A stretch of DNA of 64,000 bases from Siphonodentalium dalli (Eukaryota; Mollusca; Scaphopoda; Gadilida; Siphonodentaliidae). This document shows, piece after piece, positions 1 through 10,919 of this stretch. The notes under the pieces were generated by a model that made no database searches, had not been told where the DNA came from, and saw nothing but the letters and a program-made list of their open reading frames with translations. The stretch is from the NCBI GenBank assembly GCA_032622095.1, contig CP136066.1, forward strand, positions 113,791,319 to 113,855,318. Direction: 5' to 3'. The position numbers and the translations under genes were made by a program. Positions within the stretch are counted from its first letter, which is position 1. Each line of letters starts with the position of its first letter.

Positions 1-332
1 CGATTTCAATAATTTTTGGTATACATGCTTCTCACAATACCCTCTCAACATGGTGCGGCTAGGGATTGGCTCAGACTGTTTTTCGTAATATTACACCTCA
101 TTTTCGACTTATTTTGACTTAGAAAATTCTGTCTGACTTAATAACTTTAACAAATATGAACCGATTTGAATAATTTTTTCTGTACAAGCTTCTTGTGACA
201 CCATGTCGATATTATTAGTCCGAATTTTTCTTTAAAGTTAAAAATCTTTTTGGTTGAGTTTACGGATAATGCGGGTTGAATTTGCCACGGTGGGGGTATG
301 CTAGCACTCGAGTGCACACCTCTTGTTCTTTT
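1..332. repeat. Diverged tandem repeat, about 160-bp monomers
   Basis: Two related monomers start near 1 and 160; both carry a GATTT.AATAATTTTT block followed by a CTTCT block. The end (CTCTTGTT near 323) resembles the end of the 11985-12565 repeat (CCTTGTTATT), so both belong to one dispersed family of about 160-bp monomers. No coding capacity is visible. Confidence 0.5.
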
Positions 333-472
333 CAAATCAGTGCGACGACATGCATGTAAATCATCAAAGAGATGTGTGAATATTACTTAATTGCGTAGGT
401 CATTTTGTTGCCTAATTTAGGTATTGTCACGTATGTAGTAAATCCGTGGACCGTGGTCATATATACATGTAT

Positions 473-601
473 ATTAGACAGGTACATAGCAAATGGAATT
501 TAAACTTTTTTCGGGTCAAACTTTCTACTATGTGTTTATGTTATATATGATATCTAAAATAAATTGCAAAAGGGGGCCACCTTAAAAAGGGTCCATAACT
601 C
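473..601 (+). repeat. Inverted repeat, left copy
   Basis: This stretch runs from a GACAGGT block through a GGGTCAAACTT block to GGGGGCCACCTT. The same order of blocks occurs on the opposite strand at 7519-7648. Similarity is partial (I estimate about three quarters of bases), so the pair is old. It may mark the ends of the Academ-like element. Confidence 0.6.
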
Positions 602-1638
602 GCACTAGGGGCTGACACTTTTAAAAGTCAAGTTGTCATAAAACTGTTACGCCATACGCTATTTAGTAGAAGGGAGATTACTCCAGACGTAACGTAACGT
701 AACGAAGTCAAAATGAAAGTTGCTGTTTACAGCTAATTTGAAACGCACTATGCGGTTACATACCTTCAAAGTGGACACTACGCATTATTAATATGGCCAA
801 TTCCAAGCCATGGTATGTTCTACGTTCATCATTAGATGAAGATCCCCCGAATCATATGATATATGACACTGTTTACAAATCACTGTTTACGCACTACCGA
901 TGTCCGATTCCGAGAATTCTGAATTTGCTTTTGAATCGGCGATAGACTGACCACAGACCACACAAGCATGCTTAATATGCAATGTTTGCGAATAAATAGT
1001 CATTCATTAACAACTATTAAAACAAAACAAGTGACTATTTTAATCATAACGACCTAGTTGGGGAGTTAGTTTACGATTTCAAGCATGCAAACAAAAAAAT
1101 TTCTATCGAATCTGGTAACGACGTTACGCGCAAATTTCCTAGAAAAATACGGAACGCCAGTTCGTTCTACACTGCATTACCTTACCATGTGTATACAAGA
1201 TACAAGCCGACTCATTAATGCGTATGATATAGAGCATATGCGACTCCATAATGATTGTTTCGGTCATACATATTAAAGTGATATGTTATATTCAATATCG
1301 TATTATCGTTTCATAAATGATGACCCGTCACACGTTATTGTGGTGTGTTACTGATTTGGTTGTTCCACAATTTCACACCTGTTATGTGTGTTTCTTTGCC
1401 GTTTTATTCCACTGCAAAGTGGATATTCTGTTGTTTCTTTTCTTGTTTATTTGTATTTTTAGAAGTTGGAATCTGTCGAAGTTATGGGTTATGCTTGACC
1501 AAGTTTGTGGTGATGTTATTACTTAGTTGTTTTTTTTTTTTGGTTGCTTTGTTCCATTTGGTGACGAAGTGGTATAGTTGTTTTTTGTTTTGTTTGTTAA
1601 TTTTGTTTTGTTTCTGTTTCTGTTTCATTGTTTTGTCT
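602..1638. other. No recognisable feature
   Basis: AT-rich sequence with a short ACGTA/ACGTAACG reiteration near 690-705 and T/G-rich stretches after 1400. The open frames here are short and T-rich and resemble no family I know. It may be a 5' region or intron of the transposase gene that follows. Confidence 0.4.
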
Positions 1639-2125
1639 CCCGAACAATTAATTTTCGGGGGGACTATAGAAATGGGCTCCGTTCGTCCGCCCGTTTAGCC
1701 GTCCGTCACACTTTTGAGTACCTTCATGGTGTAATCAACCCCTCCTACAGTTTTCATCCTAGAGATTTGAAACTTCTGAATATTGTTAGCCACATAATGG
1801 AGATATACAAAATGTATATAAATGGCTGAATTTTTTTTAACCCTTTTAGACTTAGAAAATTTCACTATTTTTTATAATTTTCTGTATGAGGGTACCTTCG
1901 TGGTGTAATCAACTCCTCCAACAGTTTTGATCATAGATGTTTGAATCTTCAGAATATTGTTACCCACACACTGGAGATGTGTAACATGTATATAGATGAC
2001 GGAAAATATTTTTTTACGGAGTTATTAACCCTTTTCGACTAAGAAAATTTCAACATTTTTTTTTAATTTCTTTAACAAAGCGGCATCGACAAGCCACGTT
2101 TTCGGAGGACACTGTGGTCTGCTGA
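1639..2125 (+). repeat. Dispersed repeat, GTCCG-head family, copy 1
   Basis: It opens with a small CCCGA...TCGGG hairpin, then GGGACTATAG, a GTCCG-rich stretch, and two monomers of about 170 bp that each carry TGGTGTAATCAAC and end in a GACTTAGAAAATTTC-like block. It closes with a TTCGGAGGACACTG block. The same order of head, monomers and tail occurs at 21677-22265, which defines a dispersed non-coding family. Confidence 0.55.
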
Positions 2126-2364
2126 CCTTTTATTTTATGTTGTTTTGTTTCATTTTGTCATTTGGAATCATGAGTTCATTGGATTTGTGAGTTTTGGATT
2201 GCAGCCACGTTTTAGTTCTGAAGTTGCTTTCGTGTTCGCTTTCATACTCTACTTTGTTATTCAATTTCCTTCTGGTTCTTTGTTTCACAGTTGTCGATTT
2301 CCTCTAAACTTATATACTGATCATTTGCTGGAGCGTCTCACTCAGTTTTGGTTCCTTGTTTCAG

Positions 2365-3994
2365 TGCTGCCAAGCAGCCTTTCCTTGCCACTGGTGATGA
2401 CAACAAAAGACGATGCATACTGTGCGATGAAGTGTTATCCATTAACACAGACACAGAACCTGTCAGCGATGAGTTACGTGTTTCTTTCGAAGATTTATCC
2501 CAAAGATGGTCCATACTGCACGAAAGCATCTGTAGTGAGCCTCCATATAAAGCTTTCCGTATTTGTGATAAGAGAATTGAGAACAATGATGGTCAAACTA
2601 TATATGCCCACAACTCGTGCAAGATAACAATCAGAAATCGTATACGAAGAAAAGAAGCTCAGAATTCCAAATTTCTATCAAGTGTTGGAACAACCATTGA
2701 TGAAGCGGTAATGCCCCTGGTAGAAACACCAACCAAACTAGCAAGATCAGAGACAAAAACTAAAACGGTGTGCTTTGTATGTAATGAAACTTCCAGCGTC
2801 GACAAACAGCCATACAATAATGGAGGGCTTGGTCGTTGTTCGGAGTCACGATCTGCAGCGAGGCTAACTGACCAAATGAGATCAAAATTACTACAGGTGG
2901 ACGACAAGTTCCATGGGGCCGCAAAGAGTTTAGATGTGCTTTTGAGTCGAGTTTCTTATGATATTTTTGCTGCTGATGTTTATTACCACAAACTGTGTTA
3001 CAATAAATTTGTTTACCAATATACTCCTGCTGTTGGAGATGATGATAAAGTTGTTATCAACAATGTTATCAGTGATTTTCTGGATATGTTGGAGACACGC
3101 GTGATCAGAGACAAAGACGCTTTCTTCTTAGTGGAATTGGTTAAGGATGCTAGTGATATGTGCGAGGAACGCGGGTTGACCGAGGTGCCCTATCAGTTAC
3201 GATATTCATCCAAATTAAAAGCGACGATTGTGGACAGATTCTGGACTCTAATTGTTTTTTTGGTTGTTGGACGTAATAATGTCGTATATCCACAAGACGT
3301 CAACCCACTTATGTATTCGATTTCAATTCTACAGGGTCGTGGTATGCGTGATGATGATCTTGTGATGTCTTTCGCCAAGTTAGTCAGAAGAAAAGCAGCT
3401 GACAGAAAGGGAACGGAATCGTGGCCGCCAACGCCAGAAGAATCCATTGATTCTTTAGAAAACAGCAAACCTTTAAGTTGCATTTATAATGCAATATCGT
3501 GGTCCGTGAATCCTCAAAGGAAGAAGAATGTTTTCGGTTTCGCAGAAGCCCCGAGTGATTCACAAGCAGAAAGGATATCATCAATTGCTAACAGTTGGGA
3601 GATGATGATAAATAACGACAGGCCGCCTTTGAACACAGCATTGAGCTTGACTTTACACAGAATATCTGGGAGTAAAGAATCTACGATGCTTTTACACCAC
3701 AGTGGTATGGGTATTTCGTACACCGATGTGCGATTTCTGAACAATACTTGGGGGAGGAGTGTGGATGGCAGTACGTCACTTGTACCTCCAGGTTTCATAA
3801 AGCGTGAGAGCGCACATGTTACTTTTGACAATTCCGATGGCCATCAGCAGACATTGACCGGGACGCACACAACGCATCACACAACGGGAACAATTTTCCA
3901 GCTGATAACACCGACCAATATCAACGCAACAACCAAAACGTGGACGCCTAAGAGACTAGGGCCAGAATTACAAACGTCTTACAAAATTCCATGA
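2365..3994 (+). pseudogene. Academ-like transposase, N-terminal part
   Basis: The frame opens at a 3' splice-like site (CCTTGTTTCAG ending at 2364), so the first visible residues need not be the protein start; there is no ATG at the head. Two Cys-rich, possibly zinc-binding segments are visible: CILCDEV (about 2414) with a later HNSC, and CFVCNET (about 2770) with YHKLC (about 2982). A later stretch near 3820-3895 has the pattern DNSDG..TLTG..TTHHTTG. I recognise this pattern from large, multi-copy uncharacterised proteins of aquatic invertebrates that end in an XPG-like nuclease. The frame stops at 3994, and similarity-like sequence resumes in another frame at about 4000, indicating a frameshift or lost intron. 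Presumed role: part of a transposase. The family name is inferred from the downstream nuclease motifs. Confidence 0.6.
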
Positions 3995-3999
3995 AAGAG

Positions 4000-5830
4000 A
4001 CTGTCACCTCCTCCCTTTCCAAAGTTCTCAGACAGTTTCAAAGACTCAAAGCTGTTAGATGTCTCATTTAACCGAGATATTACGTTTGTTCTTGTGGCAT
4101 CAGAAGGATATAGGTGCGCGTCCAAGTATCTCAACACAGAGGATCTAGAACCTGTCGGATCATGGACGGCATTTATGAAGCAAGTAACTAACTCGACTAC
4201 TCAGAGATGCAAACTCGAATACCTACCAGTCGTACCACTCCCTCCTGGTGATAATGTCGTCAAATTTTACTTGGAAAGAATACTACAGATAATAGAGGAG
4301 CTAGATCTCAAACATGTATTCGTGCATGCGGATGAAGCTATCAATAGCAAGCTGCTCATTATATCATGGCTGGAAAATGGGCGTTATGACAAGATTATCC
4401 CACTTATTGGTGGATTCCATACGCTAATGATGTACCTGAAGATTTTATTCAAAAAGTACGGCTGCGTGGGATTTCGAGAGTGGTGGGTGGATGCAGGTGT
4501 AATCGCCGAAGGATCTGTAGACCAAGCCATTGAAGGACGACACTACTTCCGAGGGATACGTTTACACAAGCAGACGTTCGAAGCCCTAGTCAGGTCACGG
4601 CTACAGCATAATGGGGCACCAATCAGTGAGCATCTTGGAGTATTGTTAGCTAATCTCAGACACCGACCAGCTCCTGAAACAATATCTCCAGTATTGAATT
4701 CTCCAGAATTTCAAACTATTTGTGAACTTGTGACAAAATCAACAGGAACAGAATCACAGATGGTAGTTGGTTATCTTCGTGACGTTTCCACAATGCTCTC
4801 AATGATAAGTGCTGTTAGAGAAAATTGTATTGAAAGGCACATGGCGGCTGAAAGATGTATCCTACCAATGTGTTTTGCCTTTGGTCATACACATTATTCC
4901 AGATACTTAACCTTCCAACATGTCCGCATGGAACAGATGAAGATATCAAATGGCCCAGCGTGGGTAGATCTGTCTGAACACGGATTTGGAGGTTCAAGAT
5001 CGGGTGAACCGTTTTCGACCATCCATGGCGACCTGATAACAGAAACAACTATCAATAGAGAAGTAAAGGTGAGAGGAGGGCCGATGCAGGGTGGATTTAG
5101 TACAGATACACGAGCAGTCAACACATATGTCAAAACAACTCATATTATGGCGAAGATCAGGTCGACAATAAAGGACAAACTCCACGTACTAACATCAACA
5201 CCGGTACACAAAGAGACAACATGCAAAGCTAAGACCACACACGAGAAGATGGTGACGAATCTTGTTGGGCAGCTGCATTCTTATTTTGATCCATTCCAGG
5301 AAGGCCCAGCACGACATCTAGTCACAGGAGCAGAGGTTGAACCAGCTGTTATAAAGGGGTTACTGGGTGCAAATTCGACGGGGGAAGTTATTATTCAAGC
5401 TTTCTTTAAAGACACACTGATGAGTGAAGAAAAGGAAAAACCTAGTATATTCGATAAGATATCGAAACCGAAGATTAAAACAGGTATGGAGAGAAAGAAG
5501 AAAGACATAAAGATTGTTAATGTACTCAAAGAAGATCGACAGGCTTTTGGAACCCTTGTCGGCAGAGCACTGTCTCCCATTGAAGCTCACAGTTATCCAT
5601 TGACAACAATTCCACTGGCACTAGCTACACCGGAACGCGACTTGAGGCAAGGCTCTAAAGCTTCACTTCGGAACCACATGATAGACGAGGCTGAAGCATG
5701 GGTTTCTAGTCCATTGGAGGGAGCTCAATGGATAGTCGATGGGATGGCGGTTGTGAATGCAGTTCAACCTTGTGATACTTGGAAAGACTTTGGGTGGGCG
5801 ATCTTGCAGTCGTGTTCCCGGCCCTCCTAG
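4000..5830 (+). pseudogene. Academ-like transposase, middle part
   Basis: An open frame of roughly 600 residues on the same strand, directly after the previous segment and without an ATG at its head. It contains GGFHTLMMYLK (about 4405), an EGSVDQAIEGRHY stretch and a polar Lys-rich region near 5400-5520. Near its end is WIVDGMAVV (about 5728), which resembles the N-terminal strand of XPG/FEN-type nucleases. The end overlaps the next frame (5757-6530), so the nuclease is split by a second frameshift. Composition and order match one long transposase-like protein rather than separate genes. It has no recognisable host function. Confidence 0.6.
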
Positions 5831-6530
5831 AACTTCTAAAGCAGAGTCGATGTCCATCATATTTGATTCATATTCATCAGTAACAACTAAACAGCTCACA
5901 CAATCAAGGCGAGGACAATCAAGACGCCGAACGCATATTGACAATGAGAATCAACACATGCCCAAGGGAAGAGACTGGATTGAATTCCTGCACAACAGCG
6001 AAAATAAAACAGAATTAATATCTTTCCTTTCTAACTTCTTCATGGGAGATGATGTTCGTCGGGAACTTTCAATACCACTTATTGTGACCAAGGAGGAGGA
6101 ATGGTGGTTAGTCTCCAATGACCATATTCAGAAGCTAAATAACTGCAATCACACAGAGGCTGACACAAGACTTATTTTATCATCGTCACAAGCTGACAGG
6201 TATGTTATCGTGAGAGCAGCAGATACCGATGTATTCATTCTCCTTGTCCATGCATACTCTCTAATGAAACCAACGCATTCGTGGTACATGAAAATTGACC
6301 ACATACGATATGTCAACATTTCGAAGGTGTGTGATCATTATGGAAAGGAAATTTGTGAAGTACTCCCGGCATATCACAGCATCACTGGGTGCGACACCAC
6401 ATCCTACCCATACAAGGTTGGTAAGGTAAAACCTTTTAAGAAAATGATAGCAAGGAACTCAGCTCACCTGCTAAAAACTCATGGCTCATCTCTGACATCG
6501 TATACCAACATCAATGACCAACATCAATGA
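5757..6530 (+). pseudogene. Academ-like transposase, XPG-type nuclease region
   Basis: This frame carries the most diagnostic motifs. HTEADTRLI near 6150 supplies the acidic pair expected of an XPG internal domain. AADTDVFILLV near 6220 follows, and HSITGCDTTS near 6375-6402 corresponds to the G-C/S-D metal-binding turn of FEN-like nucleases. The first 20-25 residues of this frame overlap the previous frame and are probably out-of-frame shadow; the true segment starts near 5830. It stops soon after a Lys-rich KVGKVKPFKK stretch, so the C-terminus is cut short. With two frameshifts and this truncation it is very unlikely to be functional. Academ-type elements are the known DNA transposons with such a nuclease; a host-domesticated paralogue is a weaker alternative. 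Confidence 0.65.
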
Positions 6531-6617
6531 TGCTAAGTTATTTATGCAGATAATAATGTATAGTGGAAAATCAGATGAACATTATGTTGGCACCAGAATT
6601 AGGATGTACGACAAATA

Positions 6618-6697
6618 AAATGGGAGACTCGCATATATAAGAGAATGCACTGGCACATGGTCTTAATGCTGCACCAGCTCCCATCATGAAAGAGTTA
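6618..6697 (-). repeat. Remnant end of a piggyBac-like element
   Basis: The sequence ATGGGAGACTCGCATATATAAGAGAATGCA followed by a GCACCAGC block and CATGAAAGAGTTA matches the right end of the 18602-20439 element. Only one end is present here and the TTAA is decayed to GTTAG, so this is a truncated copy. Confidence 0.6.
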
Positions 6698-6819
6698 GGG
6701 CATGAGAAAAAATTTGCATAACAGATATTCAAATAAAAAACATTGAGGAGGGGACTAAAAAATAGAGATGGGAGGGGATGTAAATCAAGCAATATTTTTA
6801 TATTAGCCTTAATAGGAGG

Positions 6820-7512
6820 TAATAAATGTATATTAGCAATTAGTACTGTAAAATCCACGTAAATACTCAATATGTGGGCATTTGGTCAAATTTCATTTTA
6901 GTTTGAGCTTTTTGTGACGAATAAATAGCTGGAAATAGTGGATTTTGTAACAAAATGGCTGCAAAATCATGGATTTGGCAGCCATTTTGAATGAATAACA
7001 TGCTAAATATGCTATATCTATTCCAAACCCACGTAAATGCTTAATATGTGCACAAATGGCTAAATTTCATATCAGTTTGAGCTTTTGTGATTAATAAGTA
7101 GCTAGCTATAGTGGATATTGGAACAAAAAGGCGGCCATCTTGGATTTTGGTGGCCATTTTGATTAAAATAACAGAGCTAAATATGCAATATTTATTACAA
7201 ACTCACGTAAATACTCAATGTGTGCAAATTTGATCAAATTTCATATCAGTTTGAGCTTTTGTGATAAATAAATAGCTAGATATGGTGGATTTTGGAACAA
7301 AAAGGTGGCCATCTTGTATTTTGGCGGCCATTTTGAATAGAATTACAGAGCTACATATGCGATATGTATTCCAAACCAATGTAAATACTCAATATGTCTA
7401 TATTTGTCCAATTTTCATTCAGATTGCGCTTTTGTGATGACTAAATAGCTGAATAAAGTGGATTTTGGAACAAAAAGGTGGCCATCTTGGATTTTGGCGG
7501 CCATTTTGAATC
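6820..7512 (+). repeat. Tandem array, about four 174-bp units
   Basis: The block C-ACGTAAATACTCAATATGTG recurs near 6856, 7030, 7204 and 7378, giving a period of 174 bp. Each unit contains a GGATTTTGG..GGCGGCCATTTTGAA end. The last unit runs directly into the right inverted repeat at 7519. The units differ by scattered substitutions, so the array is not recent. Confidence 0.8.
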
Positions 7513-7518
7513 ACGTGA

Positions 7519-7648
7519 CCTTTTCAAGGTGGCCCCCATCTTTATTTTCGTCAGAATATGTTATTTTATCAAAACCAACTGAGAAAAGTTTGACCCAAAA
7601 AAAAGTTTAATTTTCTTTGGCATGCACCTGTCTATATTGTTCAGCTAA
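7519..7648 (-). repeat. Inverted repeat, right copy
   Basis: Reverse-strand counterpart of 473-601: AAGGTGGCCCCC, then AAGTTTGACCC, then GCACCTGTCTATA read on the + strand. It is the candidate right terminus of the Academ-like element. Confidence 0.6.
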
Positions 7649-8117
7649 AAACTTGAATTACAATAATTTACCGGGAATATCTGCTTTGGTCTTATAATTT
7701 AATAGCAATACCGTACCGATACCGAGGTAAATCGACGAAAATTTACCGATACCGAGATTGAAATTTCAATACCGCCCATCTCTAGTACTCAATACATCAA
7801 CTCAGATCAATTAAATCTGAAACTATTTATGAATTTAGAAAATTTCAATTGCCTTCACTTCCTTTCAAACAGCACCTGAATGGCCACACTTTCTTGAACG
7901 GAAACATCGGTTACAGTGAAAAAAGCGTTGCACCATGAACATCAAAAAATATATTCAGATAGTGAATTCACACACACTCAATATCACATCACTGATCAAA
8001 TGGATTGCTACTCTGCAAATGTAATTTATCTCATAACCTTTTTAGCAGATTTCAATATGCAGTTCAGACCAAAAATGAACTGATATTCAGCATGAGACAT
8101 CATCTCTCAGTTTAGAC
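7649..8117. other. Mostly featureless; short ACCGATACCG stretch
   Basis: A stretch at about 7710-7785 reiterates TACCGATACCGAG and ends in CCCATCTCTAG, which looks like the terminus of some hAT-type repeats, but I found no partner with a matching target duplication. The rest is AT-rich with no structure I can name. Confidence 0.35.
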
Positions 8118-8275
8118 AAGCCAGTTACCAACCATTTTAGGTCACCAGGACATAATTAGCTGACTTTCATTTCATGCCCAAATAGAAAGTTCCTCTCTGT
8201 GAAACAGAAGAGGAAACTGAATCTATGAGACTGCAGCGAGAAGCATTTTGGATATCAGCCATAAATCCTTATGTG
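8118..8275 (+). pseudogene. GIY-YIG endonuclease relic (Penelope-type retroelement)
   Basis: Across two frames the + strand gives NHFRSPGHN (8130-8156) then ADFHFMPK, and further on RLQREAFWISAINPY (about 8228-8272). The spacing HF..PGH / D..F / R..RE.FWI matches the C-terminal half of GIY-YIG endonucleases carried by Penelope-like elements. An in-frame TAG follows GHN and a frameshift separates the pieces. No reverse transcriptase domain is visible upstream. The downstream frame to about 8436 is not recognised. Confidence 0.5.
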
Positions 8276-8536
8276 TTTCATCCAGTTTCGCACAACAACT
8301 TGTTCTGTCTTCCTCTTATAATCGCTGCAACACGGAAATTGCACGAATATACAAGGAGAAGGCAATCAATTTGGACAGAGAACTTGTTAAACAACCCAAC
8401 AAAAGGGTGATAATCGATATAATCTTAAATTTAAGCTAGTCAGAGCTAAATTTTGTTAATTCAATATCTAATAGGGTTTCATCTGCTTTTTTCAATCTTT
8501 CCTAATATATCCATGATGGTTTACGTTGTTGTTAGA

Positions 8537-9382
8537 CAGGGTTTCCACTAGGGGGTAGGGGAATGGGGCCGGTAGCCGTCAAGGGGAAAAATCCAGGTAA
8601 AAGTAGCCTGTTTTAGCACTGGTTGAACTACTTTCGTTATATTGGCCAATAGAATCGTGTGAGAGTAGAAATGGCAGATTGTTTTGTTCCATTTCTGCCC
8701 AAGTGCCAAGCTATCAAACCTTATACATGTACCTGTAACTTTAAAACTAGTAAATTTATTAGATATAAATTCATTTACGAAGTACAGAACACCAGTAATT
8801 TGGATCCCGAGTTAAAGGTGCTCGTTAATGTTAAAAGACTCACTGTGGAAGACCCAGCAGATATTTCGGATGCATAATGTAATCGGAATATATTTTAGCA
8901 GCTGCAGTGTAAATATAGAAGGCTGATTACATATCTGGCCGATGAGTATTCTCTGTGGGCAGTGGTAAGATGCCTTGATGCCCGGTGCGGCTACTCCCAC
9001 ATTTCTCTCTCGCTCTATTACAAAGTGAACAGTATATTTTGCGGTATAAAACATGACATGTACGATTAAAATACTGCTCTTTTGCATAACATAACCGGGT
9101 ACTAACCCCAACGTAACTAACCAGCCTCAAAGGCATAGCTTCTAGCGATGTGAGTTCTGATCACTTCCTGTTTCAATTTTCTGTATAACAACGCGTTTAG
9201 AGTGTGTACACTCACAAGATATAAAATAAATTCACCTTTTAAAATTCCTTAGTACTATTCCAACAAAATTCAGAAGTTTTAAACATCTTTATACCTTTAT
9301 AGACATGCAGTATGTCCTGGGGTATAGCAGGAGGGGAACGGGGCCGTCAAGGGGACCCCCTGTCGGTATAGCGGAAACCCTG
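8537..9382. mobile_element. hAT-like non-autonomous element
   Basis: The termini are CAGGGTTTCC (8537) and GGAAACCCTG (ending 9382). The flanks are TGTTAGA on the left and TGTTAGGA on the right, close to the 8-bp target duplication typical of hAT elements, with a one-base difference. G-rich subterminal blocks containing GGGGCCG and CCGTCAAGGGG occur near both ends. The interior has no transposase; a 72-codon frame inside resembles nothing I know. Confidence 0.65.
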
Positions 9383-9447
9383 TGTTAGGAATTCTCTCCC
9401 AAGTCTCACTATGCATTAGAATAGGAATAGGAAATATTTCCGGTGTA

Positions 9448-9813
9448 TCAGACATATGGTAATATACTTGTGACTGTAATATGAATGACATGTATCTTTG
9501 TTGAGCTAAAGGAAATCTGCCACTCCATGGACCACTTGCACTCTGCATCAATATGCCTCTGTATCTTGGTGTCTTGTTGACTAGGGTTCCCAATTATTTT
9601 GGTGTCATCTATGAAAATTTTGCACATAAAATTTACTCTTTCTGGCAGATCATTTATGAACAAAAGGAAGAGAATTTGCCCAACTCTTCCGCGGGGCAGC
9701 CTGCTTGAAAAATATCTCCATTCAGAAAAATCATATATCCAGAAATTGATGTGACATAAAATGGCTTTTTCAGAGAGAACATTGAGAATTGATTCATACA
9801 AAATCTGATCCAT
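9448..9813 (-). pseudogene. LINE reverse transcriptase fragment
   Basis: The reverse strand encodes about 120 residues with GQILFLLFINDLPE followed by FIDDTKI. These correspond to the conserved QGS.LGP.LF..FINDLP and F.DDTK (catalytic Asp-Asp) segments of jockey/CR1-type reverse transcriptases. A C-terminal W..EW...F...K pattern fits the same group. The G-rich substrate loop is decayed (LPRGRVGQ) and both ends are missing, so this is a dead fragment. It lies directly upstream of the ADPGK exon on the opposite strand, probably in its intron. Confidence 0.6.
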
Positions 9814-9828
9814 TCATGTTATGAGAAT

Positions 9829-9845
9829 GTTTCTCTGATTCACAG
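9829..9845 (+). other. 3' splice site of ADPGK terminal exon
   Basis: A pyrimidine-rich run (GTTTCTCTGATTCACAG) ends in AG at 9844-9845. The ADPGK frame is open from just after this site, and an in-frame TGA lies at 9836-9838, so the exon cannot extend further upstream in frame. This fixes the exon start at about 9846. Confidence 0.65.
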
Positions 9846-10513
9846 GTGTCCGAGAACAAAGACTAGACAAATTAAGGAAACTTTTGGTGAATACACCAAG
9901 AATTACAAAAATACACTTCGAGATGGCATCCTTTACAGACACAAGCTTACTACTAGAAATAAAAGAAAAAGTCATGTATTATTCGGATTCTATGGGGATG
10001 AATGAGCAGGAACTTCCAAATTTGCTGAGTATCTTAGAACATGGTAATGTTACTCTTGTGTCAAGTCAAGCAGCGAGGGTAGCCTCTGTTCTTGATGATA
10101 TGCGTAGACTTCATAGTATACTCAATAACACAGAGGTCGACAAAGGTCAAAGGAAATTAACACGTATTCATGTACATACTCTGGCCTATCAGGTAATACT
10201 CACGTCTAAGGATTCATCATGGAAAAATTCAATGTCAGCCACAGCAAAAGCTTCACTAACAGCCTTCAGATATGTGTGTAATGCAGAACAAGTTAACACT
10301 GATTTGTCAAAATTACTGATGGATGATTCATTCAAGCGTAGTTTGAATGAAGATGCTGAAAGAATCCCATTTAACAAGGACCGTGCGATAACGTGTTGGG
10401 AAGAAGATGATTGTGAAATATGCATTGCTCCTGTTTTAGTCTGCACTAGAATTCAACAAACCGCTGGAGGTGGTGATAATATTTCTGCAGCAGGCCTCGT
10501 CTTGCAAATCTAG
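9846..10513 (+). CDS. ADPGK: ADP-dependent glucokinase, terminal coding exon
   Basis: ADPGK phosphorylates glucose using ADP; in animals it is an ER-associated member of the ribokinase-like fold. The exon encodes about 221 residues ending at TAG (10511-10513). Recognisable family segments in order are KIHFEMASFTD (the H.E.AS segment), GMNEQEL (the NxxE metal-binding motif), LTRIHVHTLAYQ, APVLVC, and TAGGGDNISAAGLVLQI. The last contains the GxGD anion-hole and catalytic Asp (codon at 10475-10477). The glycine pattern here is GGGD. The frame enters from a spliced upstream exon in phase 2 and has no ATG of its own at the junction. The N-terminal two thirds of the kinase, including the sugar-binding half, is not found in the window; those exons probably lie upstream beyond a long transposon-filled intron. 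The intact frame argues for a live gene; an isolated duplicate exon is the alternative. Confidence 0.85.
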
Positions 10514-10919
10514 ATATATTGATTGTTTCTGATTCTCCCGGATTCTACACTTTATTTCAGGGTACATAATTTGAACTCATTCAAGACCCAAAACAACCTC
10601 TTTGCCACTTACCAAAAAAGTGCAGCTTGATTTTATAAAATGCTTCAGAATTAGTATTTCCTTATTTGGAAATTCATATTGAATTTGTTTCCATATGATT
10701 GGGGTCTCTAGATTGGATTTGAAGGCTAAATTATTTTATTTGTTGAAAAGTTATTTGAATTCACCATAACTCGATTGAACTTAAGCTCCAAGCTGTTAGT
10801 GTCACACCTGTTACCATCAATCCACCTCAATAAGTTATAATATCAAATATCAAACTGTGCCTATTTCTTTATTTCTGCCAGCACATGGGCTGACAAGAAA
10901 TGAAACTATAATTTTGTTT
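10514..10919 (+). other. Probable ADPGK 3' untranslated region
   Basis: AT-rich sequence following the ADPGK stop. I see no canonical AATAAA close by, so the transcript end cannot be placed. No other feature is visible. Confidence 0.4.

Larger units (their letters stand above)
473..7648 (+). mobile_element. Candidate Academ-like DNA transposon remnant
   Basis: Three broken same-strand frames (2365-6530) encode what looks like one large transposase with an XPG/FEN-type nuclease region. They are flanked by inverted copies of a roughly 130-bp sequence at 473-601 and 7519-7648. XPG-type nuclease domains are a known mark of the Academ superfamily. Using the inverted repeats as the element ends is inference: I see no clear target duplication, and the right copy abuts a 174-bp tandem array that has no counterpart on the left. 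Confidence 0.45.

Noticed and set aside
6763-7782. TAGAGATGGG and CCCATCTCTA as possible hAT ends
   Set aside because: The 10-bp match is inverted as expected, but the adjacent 8-bp flanks (CTAAAAAA and GTACTCAA) do not match and the interior next to the ends is dissimilar.
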